A DNA stretch of 64,000 bases from Wurfbainia villosa. Taxonomy: Eukaryota > Streptophyta > Magnoliopsida > Zingiberales > Zingiberaceae. Made by a program: the position numbers and the translations under genes. The stretch is from contig CM046005.1 of assembly GCA_025175895.1 (NCBI GenBank), positions 64,876,325 to 64,940,324 of the forward strand. Reading direction: 5' to 3'. Below the pieces are notes generated by a model. It made no database searches, had not been told where the DNA came from, and saw only the letters and a program-made list of their open reading frames with translations. Below, one piece after another: positions 1 through 10,034 of the stretch; positions within the stretch are counted from its first letter, which is position 1, and every line of letters starts with the position of its first letter.

Positions 1-94
1 AACCTCAGTTGTATCATATACACATCCTCGAGGTGTTTCCATTAAGGAAAGCTTTTCACATCCATCCGCCATATCTCATAATCATAATGAGCCG

Positions 95-334
95 CTATGG
101 GTGGAGCATCCGAATGGATTTAAGCATAGCTACAAAGTAATAGGTTTCGCCATAATCAACACCTTGCTTTTGATGATATCCTTTCACCACCAATCTAGCC
201 TTATAGGTAATCACATTACCATCCATGTCGGTTTTCTTCTTGAAACCCACTTGCACCCTATAGGCTTTATCCTTCAGTGGGTCAACCAAGTTCCAAACTT
301 GGTTTTCATACATGGAATCCATTTTCGACTTCAT
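95..334 (-). pseudogene. Element A: reverse transcriptase N-terminal fragment
   Basis: The 79-residue open stretch matches the start of the copia RT domain: a VWNLVDP-type segment, then KARLV.KG, then GVDYGETY. The rest of RT and RNase H would lie to the left of the window. It is out of continuous frame with the gag-PR-INT ORF at 516-2747, because the stretch between 335 and 515 carries stops or frameshifts, so the polyprotein is broken here. The matching piece of element B is at 53344-53595. Confidence 0.8.
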
Positions 335-515
335 GGCACCAAGCCACTTATCCCTTTCTCGAACTTGTCGACTTCTTCATAATCGTAGGCTCCTCATCAT
401 CAATGAGTAACACGTCTCGATTCACTTAAGAAATCCATATCTCTCGAGAATATTATGTGTTCTACCGTGATCTACGAAGATGTGGTGTTACAATAGGTCC
501 AATGATTGCTCATCA

Positions 516-2747
516 CTATGAGTCATTTACCGTCAGTGCTTCACCAGATATCTCATCAATGTCTATTTGAGTCTCTCGAGCCTCCTCAAGCTCGACAACA
601 CTCCCACTGTTTTCTTGTAAGAGAAACTCTTTCTCTAGAAACACAGCATGCCTTGAAACAAACACCTTTTGTTCCACAGGATGATAGAATTGGTAACCCC
701 TTGTTTCCTTAGGGTATCCAATAAATAGACATTTATCAGACTTAGCATCCAATTTGTCTGATATAGTCCGCTTCACATAAGCAGGACAACCCCATATCTT
801 TAAGTAAGATACATGAGGTTTCTTACTATTCCATATCTCATATGGAGTAGTTGAGACTACCTTGGTAGGCATTCTGTTTAACAAGTAAACAGCTGTCTGA
901 AGTGCATAACCCCAAAAGGACTTGGGAAGAGTCGCATGATTCATCATTGACCTGACCATGCCCAACAAGGTTCGGTTACGCCTCTCAGATACACCATTAT
1001 GTTGTGGTGTATAGGGCGGAGTCCATTGAGACAATATACCATTGTCTCTTAGGTAATCAAGAAACTCCTGACTCAAGTATTCACCACCTCGATCCGATCG
1101 AAGTATTTTAATACACTTGTCATGTTGTTTCTCTACTTCATTTCTAAACTCTTTGAACCTTTCAAAGGCTTCAGACTTGTGTTTCATCAAGAACACATAC
1201 CCAAACCGTGAGTGATCATCGGTGAAGGTAATGAAGTAGCTATAGCCTCCTAATGCTTGAGTTGACATAGGTCCACATACATCAGTATGTATTAGACCTA
1301 GTAACTCTCCCACTCGTTCACCTTTTCCAGTAAAAGGTAACTTAGTCATCTTGCCTTTTAAGCATGATTCGCATGTATCGTATGAATCCAATTCAAACGA
1401 TTCCAGAATTCCACATCGATGTAATTCGAACATGCGTTTCTTGCTTATATGGCCAAGACGACAATGCCACATATAGGAGTCTATTTGATTATCCTTTCGA
1501 GCACGCATGTTGCTCGCTTCGATATTGAAAATGTCACTGGATACGTCCAACGTATAAATGCCATTACTCAAAGTTCCAGTTCCATAAAGTACGCCATTCA
1601 AAGTTATATAACAAAAATTGTTACTAAACGTCAAATGGAAAACATTTCTATTTAAGCAGGAAATAGAAACAATGTTCTTTATTAGAGAAGGAACATAATA
1701 GCAATTGTCCAGTTCTAAGACTAGTCCACTAGGGAGCTTCAGCAAATAAGTTCCGATGGCGACTGCAGCAACCTTTGCTCCATTGCCAACTCGCAAATTT
1801 GACTCCCCTCTGACAAGTCTTCTTCTATTCCTTAGCCCCTGTATGTCATTACATATATGTGAGCCACACCCAGTATCCAATACCCAAGTGTCCAAGGAAA
1901 TAGAATGACAATCAATAATGAAGATACCTGAAGAGGATGGGGCATCGGATGCCTTCTTCTTCTTCATGGACTCAAGATAAATCTTGCAGTTTCTTCGCCA
2001 GTGGCCTTCCTTGCCACAGTGATGGCAAGTGCCCTTTTTCTCTGGTTCTGCCTTCTTTGCCTTTTTGTTCTTTCCTTTCTTCTGTTCTTTTGCTTTCCTC
2101 TTAGAACCTTTCTTTGAGGAATCAACTAACAGAACCGCCTTCTCCTCATGCTTCACAGAAGGCTCCACAGTCTTCAGCATATTGAGGAGCTCGGGAATGG
2201 TGGATTCCAATTTGTTCATCCGATAGTTCATCACAAATTGCGAGAAACTCTTGGGCAAACAATGCAGAATTAAGTCAATACTTAACTCATGATCCATCAC
2301 AAAACCGAGGGTAGCTAGTCGCTCAATGTACCCGTTCATCTTTAGCATAAACTGCACTACAGACGAACCTTCTTGCATCTTCGTGGTGAAGAGGAGCCTA
2401 GAGACCTCGAACCTTTCGGATCTCACTTGCTCATCGAACAACTCATGAAGATGGAAGACCATAGTATTAGCATCCATATGCTCATGCTGCTTTTGTAGCT
2501 CAGGTACCATCGCCGCTAGCATGATGCAACTCGCTAGCTCAGAATCTGCCACATGCTTCTGATAGACCAACATTTGGTCTGGAGTTGCATCATCCTTAGG
2601 ACGGTCAGGAAGAGGCTCTTCAAGGACATATGCAAGCTTTTCCGCCTTGAGAACAATTCTCAGGTTTCTAAGCCAGTCCAGAAAGTTAGGCCCAGTCAGT
2701 TTGTTTGAATCCAAAATAGTGCGCAAATTCAAAGACGTCATGATCAA
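516..2747 (-). CDS. Element A: gag-protease-integrase polyprotein (copia)
   Basis: This is a continuous 743-residue ORF. Residues 1-200 are a UBN2-type copia gag. A Lys-rich stretch precedes a CCHC zinc knuckle (C241, C244, H249, C254). The protease active-site triad DTG is at 291-293. The integrase N-terminal HHCC is H428, H433, C459, C462. The integrase core shows D489, D552 and E588, with the D-35-E spacing. All catalytic residues are present, so this is the best preserved element protein in the window. Its start is at the typical copia gag N-terminus, 1,280 bp downstream of the LTR. The ORF ends in the linker before RT, where the frame breaks. In life it would form capsid particles, cleave itself and insert cDNA. 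Confidence 0.92.
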   Translation of the reverse strand: MIMTSLNLRTILDSNKLTGPNFLDWLRNLRIVLKAEKLAYVLEEPLPDRPKDDATPDQMLVYQKHVADSELASCIMLAAMVPELQKQHEHMDANTMVFHLHELFDEQVRSERFEVSRLLFTTKMQEGSSVVQFMLKMNGYIERLATLGFVMDHELSIDLILHCLPKSFSQFVMNYRMNKLESTIPELLNMLKTVEPSVKHEEKAVLLVDSSKKGSKRKAKEQKKGKNKKAKKAEPEKKGTCHHCGKEGHWRRNCKIYLESMKKKKASDAPSSSGIFIIDCHSISLDTWVLDTGCGSHICNDIQGLRNRRRLVRGESNLRVGNGAKVAAVAIGTYLLKLPSGLVLELDNCYYVPSLIKNIVSISCLNRNVFHLTFSNNFCYITLNGVLYGTGTLSNGIYTLDVSSDIFNIEASNMRARKDNQIDSYMWHCRLGHISKKRMFELHRCGILESFELDSYDTCESCLKGKMTKLPFTGKGERVGELLGLIHTDVCGPMSTQALGGYSYFITFTDDHSRFGYVFLMKHKSEAFERFKEFRNEVEKQHDKCIKILRSDRGGEYLSQEFLDYLRDNGILSQWTPPYTPQHNGVSERRNRTLLGMVRSMMNHATLPKSFWGYALQTAVYLLNRMPTKVVSTTPYEIWNSKKPHVSYLKIWGCPAYVKRTISDKLDAKSDKCLFIGYPKETRGYQFYHPVEQKVFVSRHAVFLEKEFLLQENSGSVVELEEARETQIDIDEISGEALTVNDS

Positions 2748-2919
2748 TTTATTGACCTAGAAATACAAAACGAGCATATATGAGAAAATGATTTTAAAAT
2801 GCATCAATATACATTTATAAATCTCATTCATTTTTCGAATTTCAAAAACCCCAAAATCACTTCGGGAGATCGTAGGTCCATCTCCGAATGGGCTGATATC
2901 CATCATAGATATGAACAAC

Positions 2920-3335
2920 CTTGGAGAGAGTCCAACAAGTCATTCATAACTATGACGGTAGGTATCATCTATACCGATTGCATATCACGTATATGCAACT
3001 ATCACAATGTGCTATCAACTAATTGAATGTTCACACATACGTTGGGTTGTTAACACATTAACAAGTATGCATCATATGCATAGCACCCAACTTCACCTCC
3101 CTTTACATCGACCTTGGAGAGAGTCCAACAAGCCGATGCTCCAGGTTAAAGCCAACCCATTAATCGGGAAATAGTTTTAATATGGTTAGAGCGCATTCAA
3201 CCAATTAGCCCAGCTTGGAGAGAGTCCAACAACCAAAGCTAACGATTGACCTATGACTCTTACCATATTAGTATTAAACTATTCCATGGTTTGAACATGT
3301 TCGGGTTCGAGCCGGGCTTGGAGAGAGTCCAACAA
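2920..3335. repeat. Four spaced copies of CTTGGAGAGAGTCCAACAA in the Angela-like leader
   Basis: The 19-bp motif occurs at 2920, 3113, 3214 and 3317, spaced about 100-190 bp. The copies are essentially identical while the sequence between them is unrelated. Element B repeats the pattern at about 55990-56405. Conservation of the motif but not of the spacers suggests function in the RNA leader. Confidence 0.75.
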
Positions 3336-3569
3336 CCCAAACAAGAAACGGAACTCTGGTTCTAACCATATCAATGGAAGGTGTAGGCTTTAATATTGTT
3401 TAAGGGTTTTTATGTCTCATCCTCTTTGCATGCAAATAACTATTATCTACATGGCATGGCATACATGGCATACATCTACATGTCACGACACGCATGGCAT
3501 AATGTTATGCATCTAATGCAATTACATGGCATACAATTATGTCATGTATATATTTCCTTATATGTCATA

Positions 3570-3960
3570 ACTATTTATGGAAATAAAATATGTTTAAGAT
3601 TTGATTCTCCAAATCAAATCATAATTAAATTAGGAAACAAATTTCCAAATCTAATCACATATTTTATTCATGGAATTATTTGATTAAAGAAAATCTATTT
3701 AGGAAACAAATTTCCTAAATCATTAAAACTACTTATGGAAATAAAATATTTTAAGATTTGATTTCCCAAATCAAATCATGATTAAATTAGGAAACAAATT
3801 TCCAGAATCTAATCAAATATTTTATTTATGGAAAATATCAATTTCCATAAATACTTCCAACTTTCCAAAAGTGGAAGATTTCCATAAATACTTCTAGACT
3901 TTCCAAAATTGAAAAATTTCCATAAATACTTCTAAATTTCCAAAATTAGAAAATTTCCAG
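3570..3960. repeat. AT-rich tandem duplications in the leader of element A
   Basis: A block of about 100 bp, beginning with a TTATGGAAATAAAATAT-type string and including GGAAACAAATTTCC, occurs at about 3573-3690 and again at about 3732-3832. It is followed by three shorter units built on TTTCCATAAATACTTC (3850-3960). The same arrangement is found in element B at about 56640-57040. Confidence 0.65.
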
Positions 3961-4011
3961 AAATACATTATGACTATCGCAAAACCATTTTTACGATTAT
4001 GTCGAAACACA

Positions 4012-4027
4012 ACCTGGCTCGATACCC
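4012..4027 (-). promoter_or_regulatory. Primer binding site of element A
   Basis: Directly inside the LTR the minus strand reads GGGTATCGAGCCAGG. This resembles the plant copia site TGGTATCAGAGCC, which pairs with the initiator tRNA-Met 3' end, with one base missing and a changed first base. Element B has the same variant (57086-57100), so it is a family feature and not a random mutation. Confidence 0.65.
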
Positions 4028-6231
4028 TGTTGGGTTTCGATCACGTGATGTATGTGTTCGATCACGTTTCGTAAACACGAACACAACGGAAGCAATAAAA
4101 ATAATAAATCTACATTTATTACAACACACACAACACACGCAACACACGCATGCATATTACAACAAGTGTAGACATAATCGTAAATTTAAATTTGCAATAA
4201 AAAGAAATTTATCTACGTTATACCTTTCGTATGACGTGTAGCGGGAACGGCATCAACCGGAACGATCCTCGCTAGAATCGTCTCTATCCGTATCCACGCC
4301 GAGTTCCTCGGGATGACTTCGCTAAGCCACGAGCTTCGTCTTCGTACGGGTTACCAGCCTCGTGTTGAAGACGACGTGATCGAGAGATGATCACGATCCG
4401 AATCCAAATTCGGATCCTAATACGAGTTCTCAAAACTCGCTTCTCCGGAGAGGTATTCGTCAACCAATTGATGAATCCTTCGTCCTCCACCTCAGAGGAT
4501 TACCGGAGATCGAATCCCCGGTAAGTTAGCCGCTGTCGGAGCTCTAACCGTCGTCCAAATGATGCTCCGACGAGAGGAGAACAAGCTGTCCAGAAAAACT
4601 GGACAGCTTTGGTGGAGGAGATAGGCGCCGGCCAACCAAGGGAAGAAAAGGCTCACCTTGATGCCAAACCTATAGGAGATCATCGGAGGATCACCGGCTG
4701 AAGCTTGGTCGCCGGCAAGGAGCTGGACGGCGGCACAACAAGCTGGGCGGCAATGGAGGTTGGGCGGCAATGAAGGTTGGGCGGCAACTCCAAGCTAGGG
4801 TTTTGGATTATGGCTTAATTATCCCTTAAGCCCTCTTTTATAGAGAACTAATTCTCTTAATAGTTATTGGATCATAACCATTAGGCCCGTTAACCCGCTC
4901 CATTAAGATAAGTTAAAATAAACCAAACCATGATGGTTTATTTTAAGTTAAAACGAACCGAACTAACTTTTGGTTCATTCGTTTAAAATAAACCAAACCC
5001 TTTGGTTTATTCTCCTCCATTGGATTAGAACCAAACCATTTTGGTTCATCCATTACGTCTTCATAAGACTCGGCCCATCCATGCTTCCATTGCGCCTGAA
5101 ACGATTTCATGCTCGCTTTATGTTTGGTCCAACCAAACCTAGTTTCTCTCGGTCTGAGAATATCATTCTCAAACTCATTTTAAATCCTTTGGATTACGCT
5201 CGTTGTGCGTGTGACCAAATAGGTTCTCGGTTTATGTTGGCCGTCTATAATTAACCATTAATTATAGAACGATCATGAGTGGCACCTAGTAGTACATCAT
5301 GATCCCCAATTAACCCAAAAGATCAACGGTTGATCCAAAACTATTTCTAAAACCCTTCAGCAGCTCGAATGATTCGTGCCCCATTCCCTTCACTCATCTT
5401 ATACCCACTTGGTTCAGGACATGGTCTATAGCGTCAGTCCCCACTAGGCTGACTACGTCACACCTAGCCCAAGTATCAATTCCTCGTCCTACGGATTCTA
5501 GTTACTCCACATGTATCGAAGAGTACCTTACTCTAAACATGTAATGCTTTGGCCAAAGACTTTAGTAACAATCCGACGAGAGGCCATGGGTATACATCTC
5601 CTCGCAAGGAGTGGTGAATCCTTTATAGGCTATTCAAACACCTTCGATCACTTCGACTTATACCCAATCATCTCGGGTCCACATCTCCTTAGAGATGTTT
5701 GCTTAAGATGTCAAAGCATAAGTCTCCATGATCAAGATGACTTGAATACCGCAAGTCTAAGGAACATCGCACTTAAGCCACAGTAAGAACTTCATTGACA
5801 TATCTATATATGCAGAGAACCATATGAAGTCTTACGGCTGGTCATTCCAATGAACTAGTTACCATAACTAGCATCCACGATTAACTCCGGACATCACTAT
5901 GTCTCCAGCCAGTGAGAATCAACTGCTTGGATACACCAAGGAGTATACCTCGTGCTAGTCTCGACAGAATTGATGGTGTCCAAATCCATCAATTCATCGA
6001 CTAGGGATAATTCCGATACATCACAATTACACATGTAGAGATACTCACTAGTTGTGATCCAATCACAAATTCTCTCATGCCGTGAATCGCATCGTGGACA
6101 TTCAGTAAATGAGTTTAAGATCCAATCAAATACATAAAACATGTATACTCAAATAGTGAATCTTCATTTATCATATAAATGGTTCATACATAAGGCGATT
6201 GCCTTAGGACATCTCTCATATATTACTAACA
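4028..6231 (-). repeat. Element A: 5' LTR (2,204 bp)
   Basis: On the plus strand it starts TGTTGGG and ends CTAACA, the inverted form of TGTTAG...CCAACA. It aligns over its full length with the 5' LTR of element B (57101-59273). A TATA-like CTATAAAAG on the minus strand lies near 4835-4845. I see no CAGTCGACTG palindrome in this LTR, unlike almost every other LTR in the window. Open frames at 4284-4770 and 5511-6142 are LTR sequence and not genes. Confidence 0.9.
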
Positions 6232-6262
6232 TAAAGTTGCTGCCTGGGCTGGAAATCGCCTA

Positions 6263-6560
6263 TCAGTCGACTGATCGGGACCATCAGTCGACTGATGACA
6301 CTGTTGCTGTGAGACAACGGTGTAATCCACGCTGGAAAAATCCAATGGATAGGACATCAGTCGACTGATCGAGCCTTCACTCGACTGCTAACCCCAACAG
6401 TCGAGTCAGACTCTATTCTGTGCTTGAAATACCGAGCACCAGTCGACTGATCACAAGATCAGTCGACTGATCGGTCTAGCAGTCGATTTTCCACCTCTGG
6501 CAGTCGACTGCTAGGGCACTCCTCGCAGTCAAACCCTAGTTGAATCACACCAGTCGACTG
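6263..6560. repeat. CAGTCGACTG palindrome cluster in G1
   Basis: About seven perfect copies of CAGTCGACTG, plus decayed forms such as AGTCGATTTT, lie within 300 bp. The usual flanks give ATCAGTCGACTGATC. In the sense orientation of this LTR the cluster lies upstream of the TATA region. Confidence 0.85.
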
Positions 6561-6779
6561 ATACACCTCAAACATGAGGTTTTAACCTCAAACATGAGGT
6601 TTAACCCAAGTATGGTGCCCCCATACTTGCTAGACCACCCGTAGCCTAAACCTAAGCCTTCTAGTCACCTCTGTCAGCCTCGCGCCTATCGGATCCCTCC
6701 AAGTCATCCATGACTTGTTCATCCATATGCTGGCCTTCAGGTGCTTCCATCGACTTTGTCATGCTAACGGTGTCTACAC

Positions 6780-7200
6780 CGCCAAGGCACATTGAACTTA
6801 CGCCGCCAAGACTCCGCTTGGACTTTACGTCGCTAACCATTAGACTTATACTGGCAAGACTTCACTCTTGGACTTTACGTCGCCAATATCAAACCCCTTG
6901 GACTTTTTAAATGCCAAGTACCCATGACTTGGACTTTCACAGCCAAGACTACACCCTTGGACTTATGTGGCCAAGACTACACCCTTAGACTTTCCAAATG
7001 TCAACCCATGTTGGACTTTTCCTTGCCAAGACCCATGCTTGGACTTTACATGCCAAGTACTCAAGACTTGGACTTTCCCTTGCCAACCCATGTTGGACTT
7101 TCCATGCCAAGACTCATGCTTGGACTTTTCCTTGCCAAGACTCATGCTTGGACTTTACATGCCAAGTGCTCAAGACTTGGACTTTCCCTTGACATGGTCA
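6780..7200. repeat. Tandem GTCCAAG...CTTGGC hairpin array in G1
   Basis: About a dozen imperfect units with a period near 26-35 bp, reading GCCAAG...CTTGGACTTT on the plus strand. Neighbouring units alternate the two arms, so short hairpins can form throughout. The overlapping open frames here (6924-7262) are products of this repeat and not proteins. Confidence 0.75.
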
Positions 7201-7406
7201 ACTCTAGTCAACCATCAAAATCCCCCTCGAGTCAAACTCGAGTCTGGTCAATCATGACCTAGGTCGATTATGCCAATAATCTCCCCAAAATATTATCAGA
7301 CATCAATGTCAAACATCAATGTCAAAACTTTCATGTCAAACATCAAAACATCGCTCGAGTCAAACTCGAGTTCGGTCAATCGTGACCTGGGCCGATTGCA
7401 CCAACA

Positions 7407-7719
7407 TTTATTTTAATTTTATTGTAAGAGGAAGAGATTGTAAGAAAGGTTTACCTCCACCTTGAAGGAGAGACTAGTGGATTTGAGTTGGAGTGATTCG
7501 CCGAACGAATCGTCCGTGGATTAGCGGCAAGGGTCGTGAACCACGTTACATCCTTGAGTTTACGAATTGTTCTTTACTTTGTGTTTAGCACTTAATTGTC
7601 TTTAGTTTTATTATTCTTCAACGCTAACTTTCTTTGTAGACGATTAAGATGCAAGCGATCTCCATCGTATGTGATTTGGGCTATTCACCCCCCTCTAGCC
7701 AGCCACCGATCCTCCAACA
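7407..7719 (+). repeat. F: right end of an X-family LTR, plus orientation
   Basis: This matches the last 300 bp of LTR E (20940-21276) and the inverted LTRs of element J. It includes the TTGTAGACGATTAAG-like segment, GGCTATTCACCCCCCTCTAGCC and the terminal CCAACA. No primer site follows, so it is a 3' or solo LTR. The left part was displaced by G1 and A. It lies in the 3' non-coding region of element P. Confidence 0.75.
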
Positions 7720-7892
7720 AAAAGGCCCCAACTTAACTCTTCAGATGCCAAAGCATAGTGAAGGTTTACCTAACTTAAACATCACTTCTCCCCCTTTGGC
7801 ACACATAAAAAAGACTCTCTCCAAGGATATCAATGTCTCATATACCAATGAGATCTTATATTCTCCCCCTTTGGTCCAAAAATATTTTGAAT
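7720..7892 (-). other. Element P: 3' non-coding piece
   Basis: It contains TTCTCCCCCTTTGG twice (about 7787 and 7860), the inverted form of the AAAGGGGGAGAA tracts seen in related elements. It is interrupted at 7893 by LTR E and resumes at 21277. No gene seen. Confidence 0.6.
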
Positions 7893-8626
7893 TGTTAGGG
7901 CAATCAACCCAAGTATGGTTTAAGGTTTTGATGTGTGTGATAAAGGTTTAAGTTAGGATATTTATGTGATTTGATATGTGTATTGAAGTCGTGCAGGACT
8001 TAGTAATTCACACATTTGTTGGCTTGACGAAAGCATTGGTGGGTTCACTATCTCATGGCTCAGGTCTTTGAGTCGGTAAAGGATGACATTGAGGAAGTTG
8101 TGCGCTTGGTGCATCCGAGGGACCGCCGGACGAGGAGCATTGGAGTGAAGCCAAGGAAGCAGACTTCAGGGTGAGATGCGAAGGATGACATTGCGAAGCC
8201 GTACGCTTGGTGCATCCGAGGGACGTGGCCGGACGAAGAGAGCTTCGGCGAGGGACTTCAAGGGAGATGAGAGAATGAGCGATTTATAAACGGTAGCTCA
8301 TAGGTGAACTTGGCTGAATGGCTAAGTCAAGTGTCGGATGCTCAACTGAGTGGGTTGAGGTTTTACCCGACAAGTCGGATGCTCAAACTAGGATTTGAGG
8401 CTTTACTCGACGTGTGGTTAAGTCGGACGCTCAAACATTAGTTTGAGGTTTTACCCGACGAATGGGAGTGTCGGATGCTCAACCGAGTGGGTTGAGGTTT
8501 TACCCGACTATCGGATGCTCAAACAAGCCATTTGTTTGAGGTTTACCCGATATCAGTTGACTGCCAAGTATTGGTAGTCGAACTGGTCCAAGTCGAATTG
8601 AGTTCAACTGGTGTTCGGCTGAATGG

Positions 8627-9071
8627 TGTAGGATCGATATGGTGTGGATGTGGCTGGCTAGAGGGGGGTGAATAACCCTCTTTCGTTCGATGACGGAATT
8701 CGTTCGTTCTTCAAAGAATATTAGCGCAAGCGGAATATGAAAATACAAACAAAGAAAGACAAAACAAAGGAAACAAACAATGCTAACACCAAGTCGTAAC
8801 GTGGTTCACGGCTACGCCGCTAATCCACGATCCCGATTTGTCCAAGGTGAATCACTCCTTTGCCAAATCCACTAGATCTCTCCTTTGCACCAAGCTAGGT
8901 GGAGGTAACCTCTTTACAATCCCTCTTCTTACAATAGAATGAGAATTAACACAAGTAGAAGAGTGGAAAAAAACCTTAGAGCACTTTGGGAGATGTTATG
9001 AGTTGAAACATTAGGCCCCCAAAGCCTCACACCCTTCCTCTTTATAGAGGAAGAGGGTTTCTTCCCGTTGA
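8627..9071 (-). repeat. Element D: truncated 3' LTR
   Basis: This aligns with 18775-19221, the U5/R side of the D LTR, from TGTAGGATCGATATGG up to CTTCCCGTTGAC. The alignment then stops exactly at a CAGTCGACTG copy (9072) and the sequence continues as internal 3' non-coding DNA. The start of the LTR and the polypurine tract are therefore deleted. Confidence 0.75.
9034..9053 (-). promoter_or_regulatory. TATA box in a perfect inverted repeat (D 3' LTR)
   Basis: CTTCCTCTTTATAGAGGAAG is an 8-bp perfect stem around TTAT; the minus strand reads CTATAAAG. The same hairpin is in the D 5' LTR at 19183-19202. Confidence 0.6.
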
Positions 9072-10034
9072 CAGTCGACTGGTTCAGACTACCAGTCGAC
9101 TGGCACATGCATTTCGGGTTTTTCAGGTTTTCAGGGTGGATTTCAGAAATGCATTAGAAAATCTATAAAATTCGAAAAATCATGAAATTTGGGGAACATA
9201 TTTCTTGTAAGTATATTTATAAATGAAAAATAGTCGTACATGAAAAATCATTATATTTTCAAGTATTTTCCAAAAATCCAAAAGTTTCAAAAGTAACTAG
9301 GTTTTTGATCAAGTTAGTATCAAGTTTAACACCTAGTTTTGTTTTAAATTGTTTCAAAACATGAACACATAGATTTTAAAGTAAGAAATTATTTTGAAAA
9401 CATATGAAATATCCAACCATGATCTTTGGGCAATATATCTATGAATTAAACATAAGCCTTCCCCATGATTGGTCTATTATTGCTATTTTGATACCTTAAA
9501 TGACCATCTAAATGTCATAGGCATTAGTGGACATTCGTATCATCCTAACATCTCACTCACGCTAAGTTTTCAATCAAGGTAGCCTATGGTGAGTATGAGA
9601 TGTATCCTAGAGGTATTTGTATATACTTAACCATTATTTTCATACAATTCTATCAAGGTTAAGTATCATCCTAACAATCCACATGATCATAAAGACATAT
9701 ATATATGAATTTCATAGATGATCATGAAACAAATGTATTCATCAAATTGTGATTATGCATTAGGTATTACATCATGATAATAAGGCAAATATCACCTAAA
9801 ACATGATTTATCTATTTATAGGTGCATTATCATCACCTAACACTATTTCAAAAATATTGTCCCATCATCCTAAGTCAACCAAAAATATGATATTGGTGAA
9901 ATCCTTATGGTTGACTATCCTAGGGTTTTCTTAACCCTTAAGGATGGATTTTGGAACCCAATATAAGTCTTTCCTATTTGGTTCACTAAATACTCCCTAG
10001 GAATCCATTTTCTAGCTATTACCTTCTTTTTGTC
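9072..10034 (-). other. Element D: 3' non-coding region
   Basis: Read in reverse, it follows the stop of gag and resembles the J 3' region at 30704-31550 and the C 3' region at 16360-16990. It contains two CAGTCGACTG copies at 9072-9105, as C does at the equivalent place (about 16913-16945). The gag tail, a YWVPKSILKG-like end as in J, lies near 9945-10034. No other gene is seen. Confidence 0.65.

Larger units (their letters stand above)
2748..4011 (-). other. Element A: long untranslated leader
   Basis: About 1.26 kb separates the primer site from gag with no credible ORF. The gag-proximal third holds four copies of a 19-bp motif (2920-3335). The LTR-proximal part is very AT-rich and contains tandem duplications. 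The same leader, with the same internal repeats, is kept in element B (55762-57090), so the layout is a family trait. A role in packaging, dimerisation or internal translation start is possible but only inferred. Confidence 0.7.
1..6231 (-). mobile_element. Element A: Angela/Tork-like Ty1/copia retrotransposon, cut by the window edge
   Basis: On the minus strand the order is 5' LTR (4028-6231), primer binding site, long leader, gag-protease-integrase ORF, then the start of reverse transcriptase running off the left edge. The integrase-before-RT order defines Ty1/copia. LTRs of about 2.2 kb and the gag type suggest the Angela/Tork lineage (inference). Element B at 50598-59273 belongs to the same family and matches over nearly its whole length. 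A lies inside LTR piece G1, which resumes at 6232. The expected TSD on the right is TAAAG (6232-6236); its partner is outside the window. Confidence 0.9.
6232..7406 (-). repeat. G1: LTR fragment of the N/L-type family, minus orientation
   Basis: The reverse complement matches the LTR of element N (38244-39665). It ends TTGCACCAACA at 7406, which is the inverted LTR start TGTTGGTGCAA. The left part (U5 side) is separated by element A and lies outside the window. It carries a CAGTCGACTG cluster (6263-6560) and a GTCCAAG/CTTGGC hairpin array (6780-7200). It is inserted in LTR F, which resumes at 7407 (possible TSD TTTAT). Confidence 0.8.

Noticed and set aside
4284..4770. Arg-rich and Cys-containing frames near the A LTR
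   Set aside because: Inside the LTR, and the matching frames in B (50839-51045, 57352-57771) differ by frameshifts, so they are not conserved coding.
6263..6560. CRISPR-like array of short repeats with spacers
   Set aside because: Spacing is irregular, the repeat is only 10-14 bp, the setting is a plant LTR and no cas-like gene exists.
6924..7262. Several overlapping open frames on both strands with repeated LDF and PCQ-like peptides
   Set aside because: They arise from the tandem GTCCAAG/CTTGGC array in an LTR; similar frames appear at 11681-12039, 17457-17791, 32481-32724, 38186-38682 and 60567-60849.
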